NCBI RefSeq assembly: GCF_002860345.1
Contig: NZ_NMYC01000005.1
Span: 496,001-560,000, forward strand
Origin: Bifidobacterium anseris
GTDB lineage: Bacteria; Actinomycetota; Actinomycetes; Actinomycetales; Bifidobacteriaceae
Direction: 5' to 3'
Length of the DNA: 64,000 nucleotides
Made by a program: the position numbers and the translations under genes. The notes under the pieces are model-generated. The model was given only the letters and a program-made list of their open reading frames with translations. It did not search any database and had not been told where the DNA came from. Numbering within the stretch: position 1 is the stretch's first letter; every line of letters begins with the position of its first letter. Shown one piece after another: positions 1-11,057 of this stretch.

Positions 1-1
1 C

Positions 2-529
2 TGGGCACTCGGCTGCATCCTCGTACTCGCCGCGCTCGTGTTCCCGTATTGGGCCGGCCGTTCGCTCGCGGTGCGGCACACGGCGCAGATCGTGCACCGT
101 TTCGCGAACGTCGACCCGCGCGGCATCGCGCTTGTGGCCTGGGCGGTCACCGTATTCGCGTTCGTCTCACTCGCGATGATGATTGTCGACCGACGCAAGA
201 TCCCGTGGTTCACGTCTTTCCTCGTCTTCCTGTGCGCCGAACAGTTCATTTCGGGCGTGTCGCTGCTCAGGTTCGATTTCTGGCATTCGACCTACGTCAT
301 GTACGGCGACTCCGCGCGCATCGCGAACGCCGCGAACCTCGGTATCATCGCCGCGTCGCTTGCGCTCGCCGTCTTCGCCGTCGTCTGGGTGGGGCTGCTC
401 GTCATCATCAGGAAGGATTCGCCGCTCAACGTGCTCACGCATGTGTGGACGTCGCTGCTGCTGTGGTTCGTCTTCGAAGTGGTCGCGCTGCTCATCGTGA
501 TGTTCGGCGGCATGCTGACGATCGTCTGA
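2..529 (+). CDS. C-terminal part of an unidentified integral membrane protein (5' end outside window)
   Basis: The reading frame is open from the first bases of the window, so the true start lies upstream; an internal ATG at 38 is not convincing because the hydrophobic segment begins before it. The visible ~175 residues hold about five hydrophobic segments (roughly residues 1-17, 45-65, 70-92, 112-138 and 144-175), joined by short polar loops. No catalytic motif is recognisable and I cannot assign a family. The gene converges on the dehydrogenase gene and ends just before a strong bidirectional hairpin. Confidence 0.7.
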   Translation, partial: WALGCILVLAALVFPYWAGRSLAVRHTAQIVHRFANVDPRGIALVAWAVTVFAFVSLAMMIVDRRKIPWFTSFLVFLCAEQFISGVSLLRFDFWHSTYVMYGDSARIANAANLGIIAASLALAVFAVVWVGLLVIIRKDSPLNVLTHVWTSLLLWFVFEVVALLIVMFGGMLTIV

Positions 530-553
530 CCACAATCAGTCATCCGCATAAGC

Positions 554-597
554 AAAAACGGCCGTCCCCGCCGCACATGGCGGAGACGGCCGTTTTT
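554..597. terminator. Bidirectional rho-independent terminator
   Basis: A 13-bp perfect outer stem (AAAAACGGCCGTC paired with GACGGCCGTTTTT) encloses an inner CCGCC/GGCGG stem. There is a U-run on both strands. It lies between the converging membrane-protein and dehydrogenase genes and can serve both. Confidence 0.9.
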
Positions 598-627
598 TTC
601 GCACGTGCGACTGCGTGAACGCTCAGT

Positions 628-1599
628 TCAGCGCAGGCCGATGCGCTCGAGGTTCTCCTTGACGTGCGCGCAGCTCGCGTGGAACTCGGCGAGCTCGGCG
701 TCCGACAGATCGAAGTGCATGACCTCCTCGACGCCGTCGGCGCCGACGACGCACGGCAGTGACGTGAAGAATCCCTCCTCGCCGTAGTCGCCGGTCATCA
801 GCGTCGAGCACGGCGTGATGTAATGCTCGTTTGAGACGACGGCGCGCACGAGGCGGCATGCGGCGTCGGCGACGGCGAACTCGGTGCAGTGCTTGCCGGC
901 GTAGGTCACGTAGCCGCCGTGTCGCGCCTCCTCCTCGACCTCGGCCTCGTCGAAGCCGAAGCGTTCCGGCTGCTCGCTCCTGAGCTGCGCGAGCGGCTTG
1001 CCGCCGAAGTTGACGGCGCTCCACGCGGCGAACATGCTGCTGCCGTGTTCGCCGAGCATGTACGCGCAGATCGAATGCTGGTCGTAGCCGGTCGCGCGCG
1101 ACAGCGCGTACTTGAGGCGGCTCGAGTCGAGCGCAGTGCCGGTGCCGATGACGCGGCGCGGGTCGATGCCGGAGAGTTTCCAGATTTCGGTGGCGACGAC
1201 GTCGCAGGGATTCGCGATGCTCACCCAGACGCCGTCGAATCCGGCATCGGCGATCGGCTTGATGAACTTCTTCGCCGTGTCGGTCGTGTAGAACAGTTCG
1301 CCGTCGCGATCCTTGCTTGCGAGGCTGACCTTGCCGGCGGCGTTGACGATGACGTCGCATTCGGCGAGCCGACCGTAGTCCTCGCCGCAGTTGACGAGCG
1401 CGACGTTGTGAGGGCAGAACGCGAGCGAATCGCCGAGGTCCTGCACTTCCGCCGCGAGCTTGGCGCTGTGGTCCTCGTCGCCGGAGCACTGCTCCGTCAT
1501 GTACAGTTCGTCGGCGATGCCCTGCAGCACGAGGTTGTTCGCGACGTGCGCGCCCACATGTCCCATGCCGATGATGCCGACCTTCGTGACTGTGCCCAT
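628..1599 (-). CDS. ldh: L-lactate / L-2-hydroxyisocaproate-type dehydrogenase
   Basis: A 323-residue NAD-dependent 2-hydroxyacid dehydrogenase of the LDH/MDH superfamily. The N-terminus carries the Rossmann motif GIIGMGHVGAHVA, followed by NPCDVV, the VIGTGTALDSSRL segment with a substrate-binding Arg, and the catalytic GEHGSSMF. The EEEARHGGY stretch and the overall pattern resemble L-2-hydroxyisocaproate dehydrogenases more than classical allosteric LDHs, so the physiological substrate could be pyruvate (lactate fermentation) or branched 2-oxo acids. The start at 1599 was chosen over an upstream in-frame ATG because GGAGGT lies 6-12 bases before it. Family assignment is firm; substrate is not. 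Confidence 0.88.
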   Translation of the reverse strand: MGTVTKVGIIGMGHVGAHVANNLVLQGIADELYMTEQCSGDEDHSAKLAAEVQDLGDSLAFCPHNVALVNCGEDYGRLAECDVIVNAAGKVSLASKDRDGELFYTTDTAKKFIKPIADAGFDGVWVSIANPCDVVATEIWKLSGIDPRRVIGTGTALDSSRLKYALSRATGYDQHSICAYMLGEHGSSMFAAWSAVNFGGKPLAQLRSEQPERFGFDEAEVEEEARHGGYVTYAGKHCTEFAVADAACRLVRAVVSNEHYITPCSTLMTGDYGEEGFFTSLPCVVGADGVEEVMHFDLSDAELAEFHASCAHVKENLERIGLR

Positions 1600-1648
1600 A
1601 TGTGCTACCTCCCTGATGCTCGCGTCTGCGTTCTCTATGTTGTTCTGT

Positions 1649-1679
1649 GTTCGCTGAACGGCGATGATGTTCGCTGAAC
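1649..1679 (-). promoter_or_regulatory. Putative operator: twin GTTC-GCT-GAAC palindromes upstream of ldh
   Basis: The 11-bp palindrome GTTCGCTGAAC occurs twice (1649-1659 and 1669-1679), spaced exactly 20 bp, which is about two helical turns, 50-80 bp upstream of the dehydrogenase start. A further TGTTC half-site precedes them. The layout suits a dimeric regulator, but I do not recognise the motif and the regulator is unknown. Confidence 0.45.
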
Positions 1680-1784
1680 ATTGTCGGACGCGGCTGTTGC
1701 GCCGTCGTTGATAGGACGCCGCGCTTCCACCTTGGGCGAACAAAAGGGTCACATCGTGGACGTTGGCATGGGCTTGGCGATTGA

Positions 1785-1814
1785 TTGCGCGCCGTCGTGG
1801 GTCGTGTGTATAGT
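1785..1814 (+). promoter_or_regulatory. Likely sigma-70-type promoter of rpsO
   Basis: TTGCGC (1785-1790), an 18-bp spacer and TATAGT (1809-1814) precede rpsO by about 85 bases. The rest of the ldh-rpsO gap shows nothing further. Confidence 0.55.
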
Positions 1815-1897
1815 GGCCGATTGGCGTGTTTCGCCCGCGGATGGAGAGCGCACCGGCATCGGGCCGGCAGCACCGCGCAGTCTACAAGGAGGATGCC

Positions 1898-2167
1898 GTG
1901 GCACTGACGGCTGAAGAAAAGCAGGACATCATCGCTAAGTACGCTACCCATGAAGGTGACACCGGCTCCCCGGAGGTCCAGGTCGCGCTGCTCACCAAGC
2001 GCATCGCCGATCTGACCGAGCACCTCAAGGAGCACAAGCACGATCACCACTCCCGTCGTGGTCTGCTGCTCATGGTCGGCGACCGTCGCCGTCTGCTCGA
2101 CTATCTGAAGAACGTGGACATCAACCGTTATCGTTCGCTCATCGAACGTCTGGGTCTGCGCCGATAA
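1898..2167 (+). CDS. rpsO: 30S ribosomal protein S15
   Basis: An 89-residue protein, the canonical S15 length, beginning [16 protein letters not shown] and containing the [14 protein letters not shown] and [10 protein letters not shown] signatures; it binds 16S rRNA in the small-subunit platform. The start is GTG at 1898, preceded by ACAAGGAGGA. An upstream in-frame ATG would add 24 residues foreign to the family. rpsO followed by pnp is a widely conserved order, although here a terminator and a 340-base gap separate them. Confidence 0.96.
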   Translation: MALTAEEKQDIIAKYATHEGDTGSPEVQVALLTKRIADLTEHLKEHKHDHHSRRGLLLMVGDRRRLLDYLKNVDINRYRSLIERLGLRR

Positions 2168-2179
2168 TCCAAACGTCCG

Positions 2180-2214
2180 CCCGAGTCCGGCCCAAGGTCG
2201 GCTCGGGTTTTTTG
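2180..2214 (+). terminator. Rho-independent terminator after rpsO
   Basis: CCGAGtCCGGCC pairs with GGTCGGCTCGG across a CAA loop and is followed by six T's. pnp transcription beyond this point therefore comes from readthrough or its own promoter. Confidence 0.85.
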
Positions 2215-2428
2215 ATGCCGCGTGCGACGGGAGCCGAAGAGGTCGCGCGACGATATAGCCGGCGGCATAGAGGGATGAGCACAGGCCGGCGGTATTACAA
2301 TGAGACACTGGCGGAACCAAGGCCGGGAGAGGCTCGGGTTCCAGAACACAAGAGGCCCGGGGGATTCATCAGGCTGATGGATCGCGGGCGCGTGGGGCGA
2401 AACACCCGCGAACAACATAATCAAGCAC

Positions 2429-2452
2429 GGCCACGGGAAGTCATCCGTGGCC
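2429..2452 (+). promoter_or_regulatory. Hairpin in the long pnp 5' leader
   Basis: A perfect 8-bp stem GGCCACGG/CCGTGGCC with an 8-nt loop lies 58 bases upstream of pnp, within a 296-base gap after the rpsO terminator. In E. coli a pnp leader hairpin is cut by RNase III and mediates PNPase autoregulation; a similar role here is only an analogy. A TACAAT -10-like hexamer near 2296 could start this leader, but no good -35 is visible. No credible ORF is present in the gap. Confidence 0.4.
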
Positions 2453-2510
2453 CGACGAGGATGTTTGCAGAACAGTAGCAACAGCAACAACAGAAAAAAG
2501 GAGGAACCCT

Positions 2511-5162
2511 ATGGAGGGTCCCGAAATCAAGGCGGTGGAAGCCGTCATCGACAACGGTTCGTATGGCAAGCGCACGGTGCGCTTCGAAACCGGACGTCTC
2601 GCCCAGCAGGCGGACGGCGCCGTGGCCGCGTATCTGGACGACGATTCAATGGTCCTGTCCACCACCACCGCGGGCAGCAGCCCGAAGGAGAACTACGATT
2701 TCTTCCCGCTCACCGTCGACGTGGAGGAGAAGATGTATGCCGCGGGCAAGATCCCAGGTTCGTTCTTTCGCCGCGAAGGCCGTCCGAGCTCCGAGGCGAT
2801 CCTCGCGTGCCGCATCATCGACCGTCCGCTGCGCCCGCTCTTCCCGCACACGCTGCGCAACGAAGTGCAGGTCGTCGAGACGATTCTCGCGGTCAACCCG
2901 GAGGATTCGTACGATATGATCGCGCTCAACGCCGCCTCGGCGTCGACGCTCATCTCCGGCCTGCCGTTCGCGGGTCCGGTCGGCGGCGTGCGCCTCGCGC
3001 TCATCGACGGCCAGTGGGTCGCGTTCCCGCGCTGGAGCGAACGTGAACGCGCCGTCTTCGAAATCGTCGTCGCCGGCCGCGTCGTCGACAACGGCGACGT
3101 CGCGATTGCGATGATCGAGGCGGGCGCCGGCAAGAACGCGTGGAACCTCATCTACGACGAGGGCCAGGCCAAGCCGGACGAGGAGGTCGTGGCCGGTGGC
3201 CTCGAAGCCGCCAAGCCGTTCATCAAGGTCCTGTGCGACGCGCAGAACGAACTCAAGAAGATCGCCGCGAAGGAAACGCGCGACTTCCCGCTCTTCCCGG
3301 AGTTCACCGAGGAGATCTACAACCGCGTCGACGAGATCGCGCACGCCGACCTCGATGAGGCGCTCTCGATCGCCGAGAAGCTGCCGCGTCAGGAACGCAT
3401 CGCCGAAATCAAGCAGAAGGTCAAGGACACGCTTGATCTCGAATTCACCAACATGGACGACGCCGAGAAGGAAAAGGAACTCGGCAACGCGTTCAAGGAA
3501 CTGCAGCGCCAGATCGTGCGCCGCCGCATCCTCACGCAGGACTACCGCATCGACGGGCGCGGCCTGCGCGACATCCGCACGCTGTCCGCCGAAGTCGGCA
3601 TCGTGCCGCGCGTGCACGGCTCCGCGCTCTTCCAGCGCGGCGAAACGCAGATCCTCGGCGTCACGACGCTCAACATGCTCAAGATGGAGCAGCAGATCGA
3701 CGCGCTGAGCGGCCCGCAGACGAAGCGTTACATGCACAACTACGAGATGCCGCCGTATTCGACCGGCGAAACCGGCCGCGTCGGCTCGCCCAAGCGCCGC
3801 GAGATCGGCCACGGCGCGCTCGCCGAGAAGGCGATCGTGCCGGTGCTGCCGAGCCGTGAGGAGTTCCCGTACGCGATCCGCCAGGTCTCCGAGGCGATCG
3901 GTTCGAACGGTTCGACGTCGATGGGTTCGGTGTGCGCGAGCACGCTGTCGCTGCTTGACGCCGGCGTCCCGCTCAAGGCTCCGGTCGCGGGCATCGCGAT
4001 GGGCCTCGTCTCGGGCGATGTGGACGGCCAGCACGTCTACAAGACGCTCACCGACATCCTCGGCGCCGAGGACGCGTTCGGCGACATGGACTTCAAGGTC
4101 GCCGGCACCGCCGACTTCATCACCGCGCTGCAGCTCGACACGAAGCTCGACGGCATCCCGGCCGACGTGCTCGCCGGCGCGCTCAAGCAGGCGCACGAGG
4201 CGCGCACGACGATCCTCGAGGTCATCAACGAGTGCATCGACGGTCCGGCCGAGATGAGCCCGTTCGCACCGCGCATCATCACGACGATGGTCCCGGTCGA
4301 CAAGATCGGCGAGGTCATCGGCCCGAAGGGCAAGATGATCAACCAGATTCAGGAGGACACCGGCGCCGAGATCACGATCGAGGACGACGGTACCGTCTAC
4401 ATCGCCTCCGAAGGCGGCGAGGCTGCGCAGAAGGCGAAGGAAATCATCGACCAGATCGCCAACCCGCACGTGCCGCAGGCAGGCGAGACCTACAACGGCA
4501 AGGTCGTCAAGACGACGAGCTTCGGCGCCTTCGTCAACCTGACGCCGGGCACCGACGGCCTGCTGCACATCTCGCAGATCCGCAACCTCGCCGACGGCGA
4601 GCGCATCGACTCGGTCGAGGACGTGCTCAAGGAAGGTGACACCGTCGAAGTCGTCGTGCAGGGCGTCGACGACCGCGGCAAGATCTCGCTCGCGATCCCG
4701 GGCTATGAGAATCAGGAGAGCAACGCGGGCCGCCGTGACGACCGCCGCCGTGACGATCGTCGTGACGACCGCCGCCGCGATGACCGCGATGATCGTCCGC
4801 GCCGCCGCCACGACGACGATGACGATCGCCCGCGCCGTCGCCGCGACGACGACCGCCGTTCCGAGCGCGACTACGACGATCGCCCGCGCCGCCGCGACTA
4901 TGACGACGATGACTACGACGATCGTCCGCGCCGCCGCCGTTCCGACGACCGCGACCGCGACTACGACGACCGTCCGCGCCGTTCGCGTCGCCGCGACGAC
5001 GACCGCGACCGCGATGAGCGTCCGCGCCGCCGTCGTAACGACGACCGCAATCCGCGTTACGTCGCCGACGAGAACTACGACGAGTACCGTGAGGGCCGCG
5101 AGGTTCGCCACGAACGCCCGCGCCGCCGTGTGCGCCGCGACTTCGATCCCTTCGAGGACTGA
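2511..5162 (+). CDS. pnp: Polyribonucleotide nucleotidyltransferase (PNPase)
   Basis: An 883-residue PNPase that degrades RNA 3'-to-5' by phosphorolysis. Domain order: RNase PH 1 (~20-160), helical linker, catalytic RNase PH 2 (~340-560), KH with GPKGKMI (~585-645) and S1 with [15 protein letters not shown] (~657-727). After residue ~735 it has a ~150-residue low-complexity tail of Arg/Asp blocks such as RRRDDRD and YDDRPRRR; E. coli PNPase ends at about 711 residues. The tail is probably disordered and may bind RNA or partner ribonucleases. The start follows AAAAAAGGAGGAACCCT. Confidence 0.97.
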   Translation: MEGPEIKAVEAVIDNGSYGKRTVRFETGRLAQQADGAVAAYLDDDSMVLSTTTAGSSPKENYDFFPLTVDVEEKMYAAGKIPGSFFRREGRPSSEAILACRIIDRPLRPLFPHTLRNEVQVVETILAVNPEDSYDMIALNAASASTLISGLPFAGPVGGVRLALIDGQWVAFPRWSERERAVFEIVVAGRVVDNGDVAIAMIEAGAGKNAWNLIYDEGQAKPDEEVVAGGLEAAKPFIKVLCDAQNELKKIAAKETRDFPLFPEFTEEIYNRVDEIAHADLDEALSIAEKLPRQERIAEIKQKVKDTLDLEFTNMDDAEKEKELGNAFKELQRQIVRRRILTQDYRIDGRGLRDIRTLSAEVGIVPRVHGSALFQRGETQILGVTTLNMLKMEQQIDALSGPQTKRYMHNYEMPPYSTGETGRVGSPKRREIGHGALAEKAIVPVLPSREEFPYAIRQVSEAIGSNGSTSMGSVCASTLSLLDAGVPLKAPVAGIAMGLVSGDVDGQHVYKTLTDILGAEDAFGDMDFKVAGTADFITALQLDTKLDGIPADVLAGALKQAHEARTTILEVINECIDGPAEMSPFAPRIITTMVPVDKIGEVIGPKGKMINQIQEDTGAEITIEDDGTVYIASEGGEAAQKAKEIIDQIANPHVPQAGETYNGKVVKTTSFGAFVNLTPGTDGLLHISQIRNLADGERIDSVEDVLKEGDTVEVVVQGVDDRGKISLAIPGYENQESNAGRRDDRRRDDRRDDRRRDDRDDRPRRRHDDDDDRPRRRRDDDRRSERDYDDRPRRRDYDDDDYDDRPRRRRSDDRDRDYDDRPRRSRRRDDDRDRDERPRRRRNDDRNPRYVADENYDEYREGREVRHERPRRRVRRDFDPFED

Positions 5163-5192
5163 TTCGCGGACGCCGGCCGAGGTCGGCCGCTG

Positions 5193-5242
5193 AACGATGA
5201 GGGCCCTTGCCGTCCGGATGGACGGCAAGGGCCCTCATCGTT
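5193..5242. terminator. Long hairpin between converging pnp and nrdF
   Basis: A 23-bp perfect inverted repeat with a very short loop (arms AACGATGAGGGCCCTTG… and its complement) lies 30 bases after pnp and 25 bases after the nrdF stop. It has no U-run but is placed to end both transcripts. Confidence 0.75.
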
Positions 5243-5266
5243 GCCGCTGCCCGCAGTGACGCGGGA

Positions 5267-8495
<3,229 letters not shown>

Positions 8496-8549
8496 CGGTG
8501 GTCCTGGAAACGGTTGGTCGGCAATGGTTGGGGATGTGGTGCGGACGGG

Positions 8550-8975
8550 TCACTGGGGGTTGGACGAGAAGAAGCGCGTCACGCCGTCGGTCACCGTCGC
8601 GACGTCGCGCGCTGTGCCCATCAGTTCGAAGCGGTACATCAGCGGGACATGGCATTTGCCGGCGATGATCGGGCCGGCGGCCGCATACGCCTCGCCGAAG
8701 TTCGTGTTGCCCGAGGCGATGACGCCGCGGATCCATGAACGGTTCACCTGGTCGTTGAGGAAGCGCTTGACCTGAGGCGGCACGGCCTTGCGTGCGTCGC
8801 CGCCGCCGTAGGTCGGCACGATCAGGATGTACGGGGCGTCGACGTGCAGCGGGTCGTCCGCCGGTACGAGCGGGATGCGCCGCACGTCGACGCCGTGCGA
8901 CGGGAAGTCGCATTGTTCGACGAAGCGTTCGGTGTTGCGCGACGCCGACGAGAAGTAGACGACGGTGCCGGTCAT
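8550..8975 (-). CDS. nrdI: NrdI flavodoxin-like protein
   Basis: 141 residues with the NrdI pattern: [15 protein letters not shown] near the N-terminus (phosphate loop of FMN), VPTYGGGD and [12 protein letters not shown] (flavin loops). NrdI supplies the oxidant for assembling the Mn-tyrosyl radical in NrdF. Its ATG overlaps the nrdH stop in an ATGA junction, indicating translational coupling. Confidence 0.95.
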   Translation of the reverse strand: MTGTVVYFSSASRNTERFVEQCDFPSHGVDVRRIPLVPADDPLHVDAPYILIVPTYGGGDARKAVPPQVKRFLNDQVNRSWIRGVIASGNTNFGEAYAAAGPIIAGKCHVPLMYRFELMGTARDVATVTDGVTRFFSSNPQ

Positions 8976-9211
8976 GCCGCGGCATCCCGCTGGGCGAGCA
9001 GGCGGATGCGGTCGGGACGGTAGCCGGACCAGGAGCCGGCGTCGGCGACGACGACCGGTGCCTGCAGGAACCCGGCGTCGCGCAGCGTCTGCGCCGCCGT
9101 CGGGTCGTGCGTGATGTCGACGGTGCGGTAGTCAAGGCCGAGACGGTCGAAGGCGCGGCGCGTCGCCGTGCATTGCGGGCATCCCGGCTTCGTGTAGATC
9201 GTGGTGGACAT
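8972..9211 (-). CDS. nrdH: NrdH glutaredoxin-like redoxin
   Basis: 79 residues with redox motif CPQC at residues 11-14 ([18 protein letters not shown]), the cis-Pro segment QAPVVVAD and WSGYRPDRI. NrdH is the thioredoxin-reductase-dependent electron donor to NrdE. The start at 9211 was chosen because GAAAGGAG precedes it; longer in-frame extensions have no family similarity. It is the first gene of the operon. Confidence 0.95.
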   Translation of the reverse strand: MSTTIYTKPGCPQCTATRRAFDRLGLDYRTVDITHDPTAAQTLRDAGFLQAPVVVADAGSWSGYRPDRIRLLAQRDAAA

Positions 9212-9355
9212 CAGTGCTCCTTTCGTTCGGCGGCCGTGGCGGGGTGGACCGGACGGTCGTGCGCTGTCGGCGGTCCAAGGCGGCGCGCTGCGCCGCTCGC
9301 GCCGTTCGGGTGGCGGCTGCAGGTCGTCGTCAGTGGACGGTGTCGTTGCTCGAAC

Positions 9356-9401
9356 AACGATACATGGTGTGTGCGCAGGTCGTTGAGCACTAGATGTAGT
9401 G
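9356..9401 (-). promoter_or_regulatory. Pair of NrdR boxes upstream of nrdHIEF
   Basis: CACTAGATGTAGTG (9388-9401) matches the core of the NrdR consensus (CACTATATATAGTG) at 12 of 14 positions, and AACGATACATGGTG (9356-9369) at 10 of 14. Their starts are 32 bp apart, about three helical turns, as is usual for NrdR box pairs. They lie ~145 bp upstream of nrdH and imply repression by the ATP/dATP-sensing NrdR. Confidence 0.8.
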
Positions 9402-9486
9402 GTTTTGGGTGTGAGCAAGGACACAGTGCGCGCATGTCGGCAGACGTCCGTAAGGGTCGGGTCGGCACCGTGCGGACGCTGGCGCT

Positions 9487-9520
9487 GGCATGTCCTGTGA
9501 CGTTGTTCACAGGACATGCC
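9487..9520. repeat. Perfect 14-bp inverted repeat in the nrdH-lemA divergent gap
   Basis: GGCATGTCCTGTGA and its exact complement flank a 6-nt loop (CGTTGT). It sits between divergent genes, so it is not needed as a terminator and has no U-run; an operator or a structured leader element is more likely. The remaining sequence of this 518-bp gap shows only the NrdR boxes and the lemA promoter. Confidence 0.6.
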
Positions 9521-9647
9521 GCCGGTGGGCATGCCGCTGCGCCGTCGGCGGACGGGGCTCGACCGCGGGGCGCGTCGGGAGGCTCGACGCGGGCATATGG
9601 GCGTGTCCGCGAATCTGGGATGCGGAGGCGACGTTGTTGGCTGAACG

Positions 9648-9656
9648 TGCGATAAT
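9648..9656 (+). promoter_or_regulatory. Extended -10 promoter element upstream of lemA
   Basis: TGC-GATAAT lies 73 bases before the lemA start, in the context GTGCGATAATCGGGGC. An almost identical context occurs upstream of the FHA gene near 48800, which strengthens both calls. No clear -35 is visible. Confidence 0.45.
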
Positions 9657-9729
9657 CGGGGCAATACCGGGACTGCGGACGGCGATGCATGAAGCCGTCA
9701 CACCCTTAGCCAATCAAGGAGAACCGCTT

Positions 9730-10503
9730 ATGAACGGCCCCATCATCGCGCTGATCGTCATTCTGGCGATCATCCTCGTGCTTGTGATCTGGTTCATCAC
9801 GACCTACAACTCGCTCGTGCAGCTGCGCAACCGCGTCACGAACGGGTGGGCGCAGGTCGACGTGCTGCTCAAGAAACGAGCCGACCTGATTCCGAACATC
9901 GTCGAAACGGTCAAGGGATACGCCGGGCATGAGAACACCGTGCTCACGCAGGTCACTCAGGCGCGCGCCAACGCCGTGAGCGCCGCAAGCCAGCCGAATA
10001 TGCCGCTCGCGAACCGCATGGCCGCCGAGAACCAGCTGTCGCGCGCGATGTTCAACCTGCGCGCCGTCGTCGAGGCCTATCCGGATCTCAAGGCGAACGT
10101 CAATTTCATGAACCTGCAGGAGCAGCTTGCGCAGATCGAGGAGCAGATCGCTTACGGACGCCAGTTCTACAACGACGTCGTGCTCAAGTACAACAACAAG
10201 ATCCAGACGATCCCGTCGAACATCGTCGCCGGCATCGGCCACTTCGTCGTGGCCGCGTACTTCAACGTTGACGACGTGGATCGCCAGGCGCCGCAGGTGA
10301 GCTTCGCGCAGCCGGCGATGCAGCAGCAGACGCCGGGCATGCCGGTGCAGCAGGCTGGAATGCCGCAGCAGGCACCCGGAATGCCGGTGCAGCAGCAGGG
10401 TATGCCGGCCCAGCCGCCGGCGAACGGCGGCTATCCGCAGTACCCTAGCGCCGACGGTGGTATGCAGGGCGGCGGCATGCAGGGCGGATACCCGCAGTAC
10501 TGA
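9730..10503 (+). CDS. lemA: LemA family membrane protein
   Basis: 257 residues. An N-terminal membrane anchor (~residues 4-24) is followed by the LemA core (YNSLVQLRNRVTNGWAQVDVLLKKRADLIPNIVETVKGY, helices to ~185) and a Gln/Pro/Met/Gly-rich tail with repeated GMPVQQ units that the family core lacks. The core is expected outside the membrane. LemA genes often neighbour DUF2207 genes, as here, but the molecular role is unknown. The start follows AAGGAGAACC. Confidence 0.9.
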   Translation: MNGPIIALIVILAIILVLVIWFITTYNSLVQLRNRVTNGWAQVDVLLKKRADLIPNIVETVKGYAGHENTVLTQVTQARANAVSAASQPNMPLANRMAAENQLSRAMFNLRAVVEAYPDLKANVNFMNLQEQLAQIEEQIAYGRQFYNDVVLKYNNKIQTIPSNIVAGIGHFVVAAYFNVDDVDRQAPQVSFAQPAMQQQTPGMPVQQAGMPQQAPGMPVQQQGMPAQPPANGGYPQYPSADGGMQGGGMQGGYPQY

Positions 10504-10578
10504 GCCGGTTCGCTGCCGCGTCCATGATGCGGCAATGAGCTAGGTCCATGACAGCCTAGGTCAACCTTTGACATCCCG

Positions 10579-10615
10579 GGCGGTGACGGTGCGCACGAAG
10601 CGCGCCGCCACCGCC
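10579..10615 (+). terminator. Probable terminator hairpin after lemA
   Basis: A 16-bp stem with two mismatches (GGCGGTGACGGTGCGC against GCGCGCCGCCACCGCC) and a 5-nt loop lies 75 bases after lemA. It has no strong U-run. Confidence 0.45.
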
Positions 10616-10684
10616 TTCGCTGTTGTTGGGGCGCGTTCGGGGCGTGTACCGGGGCGCGGGTGGGGGATTCGGGCATGGCTGGAT

Positions 10685-10809
10685 ACGTATCTGCGCTGAG
10701 GGAGAGCATCTTGCGCGGCAAGGGCGAGTAGGCGCCTTGGGAACTGGCGGTTTTCGGGCCTGATACTCGGGATATTCGGGGAAGATGCTCTCCCTCAGCG
10801 TAGATACGT
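10685..10809. repeat. 125-bp element with 28-bp terminal inverted repeats (family copy A)
   Basis: Arms 10685-10712 and 10782-10809 are inverted copies with one mismatch in 28 (arm begins ACGTATCT and ends GAGCATCTT). The 69-bp centre contains GGCGAGTA and GCGGTTTT, which also occur, in the same order and spacing, inside the two elements at 20.8 and 22.4 kb. No ORF is present. The remainder of the 554-bp lemA-DUF2207 gap holds nothing else I can identify. Confidence 0.8.
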
Positions 10810-11057
10810 CGTACAGACCGCTCCGCGAGGCCCCGCAGCGGCCTGATGGCGCCCCGATGATGCACCGACGGGGCCGGTTTTGAGAAAAGCGAGCGGGGGG
10901 ACGGCTCGGACGGGATAATCAGAAGCAGGCCCGGCGCCCTCGGAACGCAATGGCATCGCAACGGCGTCGTCGGAACATGGCCGTCCCGCCGAGATGGCCG
11001 GCGGCCGGGCGCGCATATCGGCGCATGACCCAGAACAATGCACGTGCAGGGAGAAAC

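Noticed and set aside
2646-5228. Long minus-strand reading frame opposite pnp
   Set aside because: Its codon pattern is the mirror of pnp and the predicted protein is low-complexity Ala/Val/Arg/Asp; many genes here have such shadow frames.
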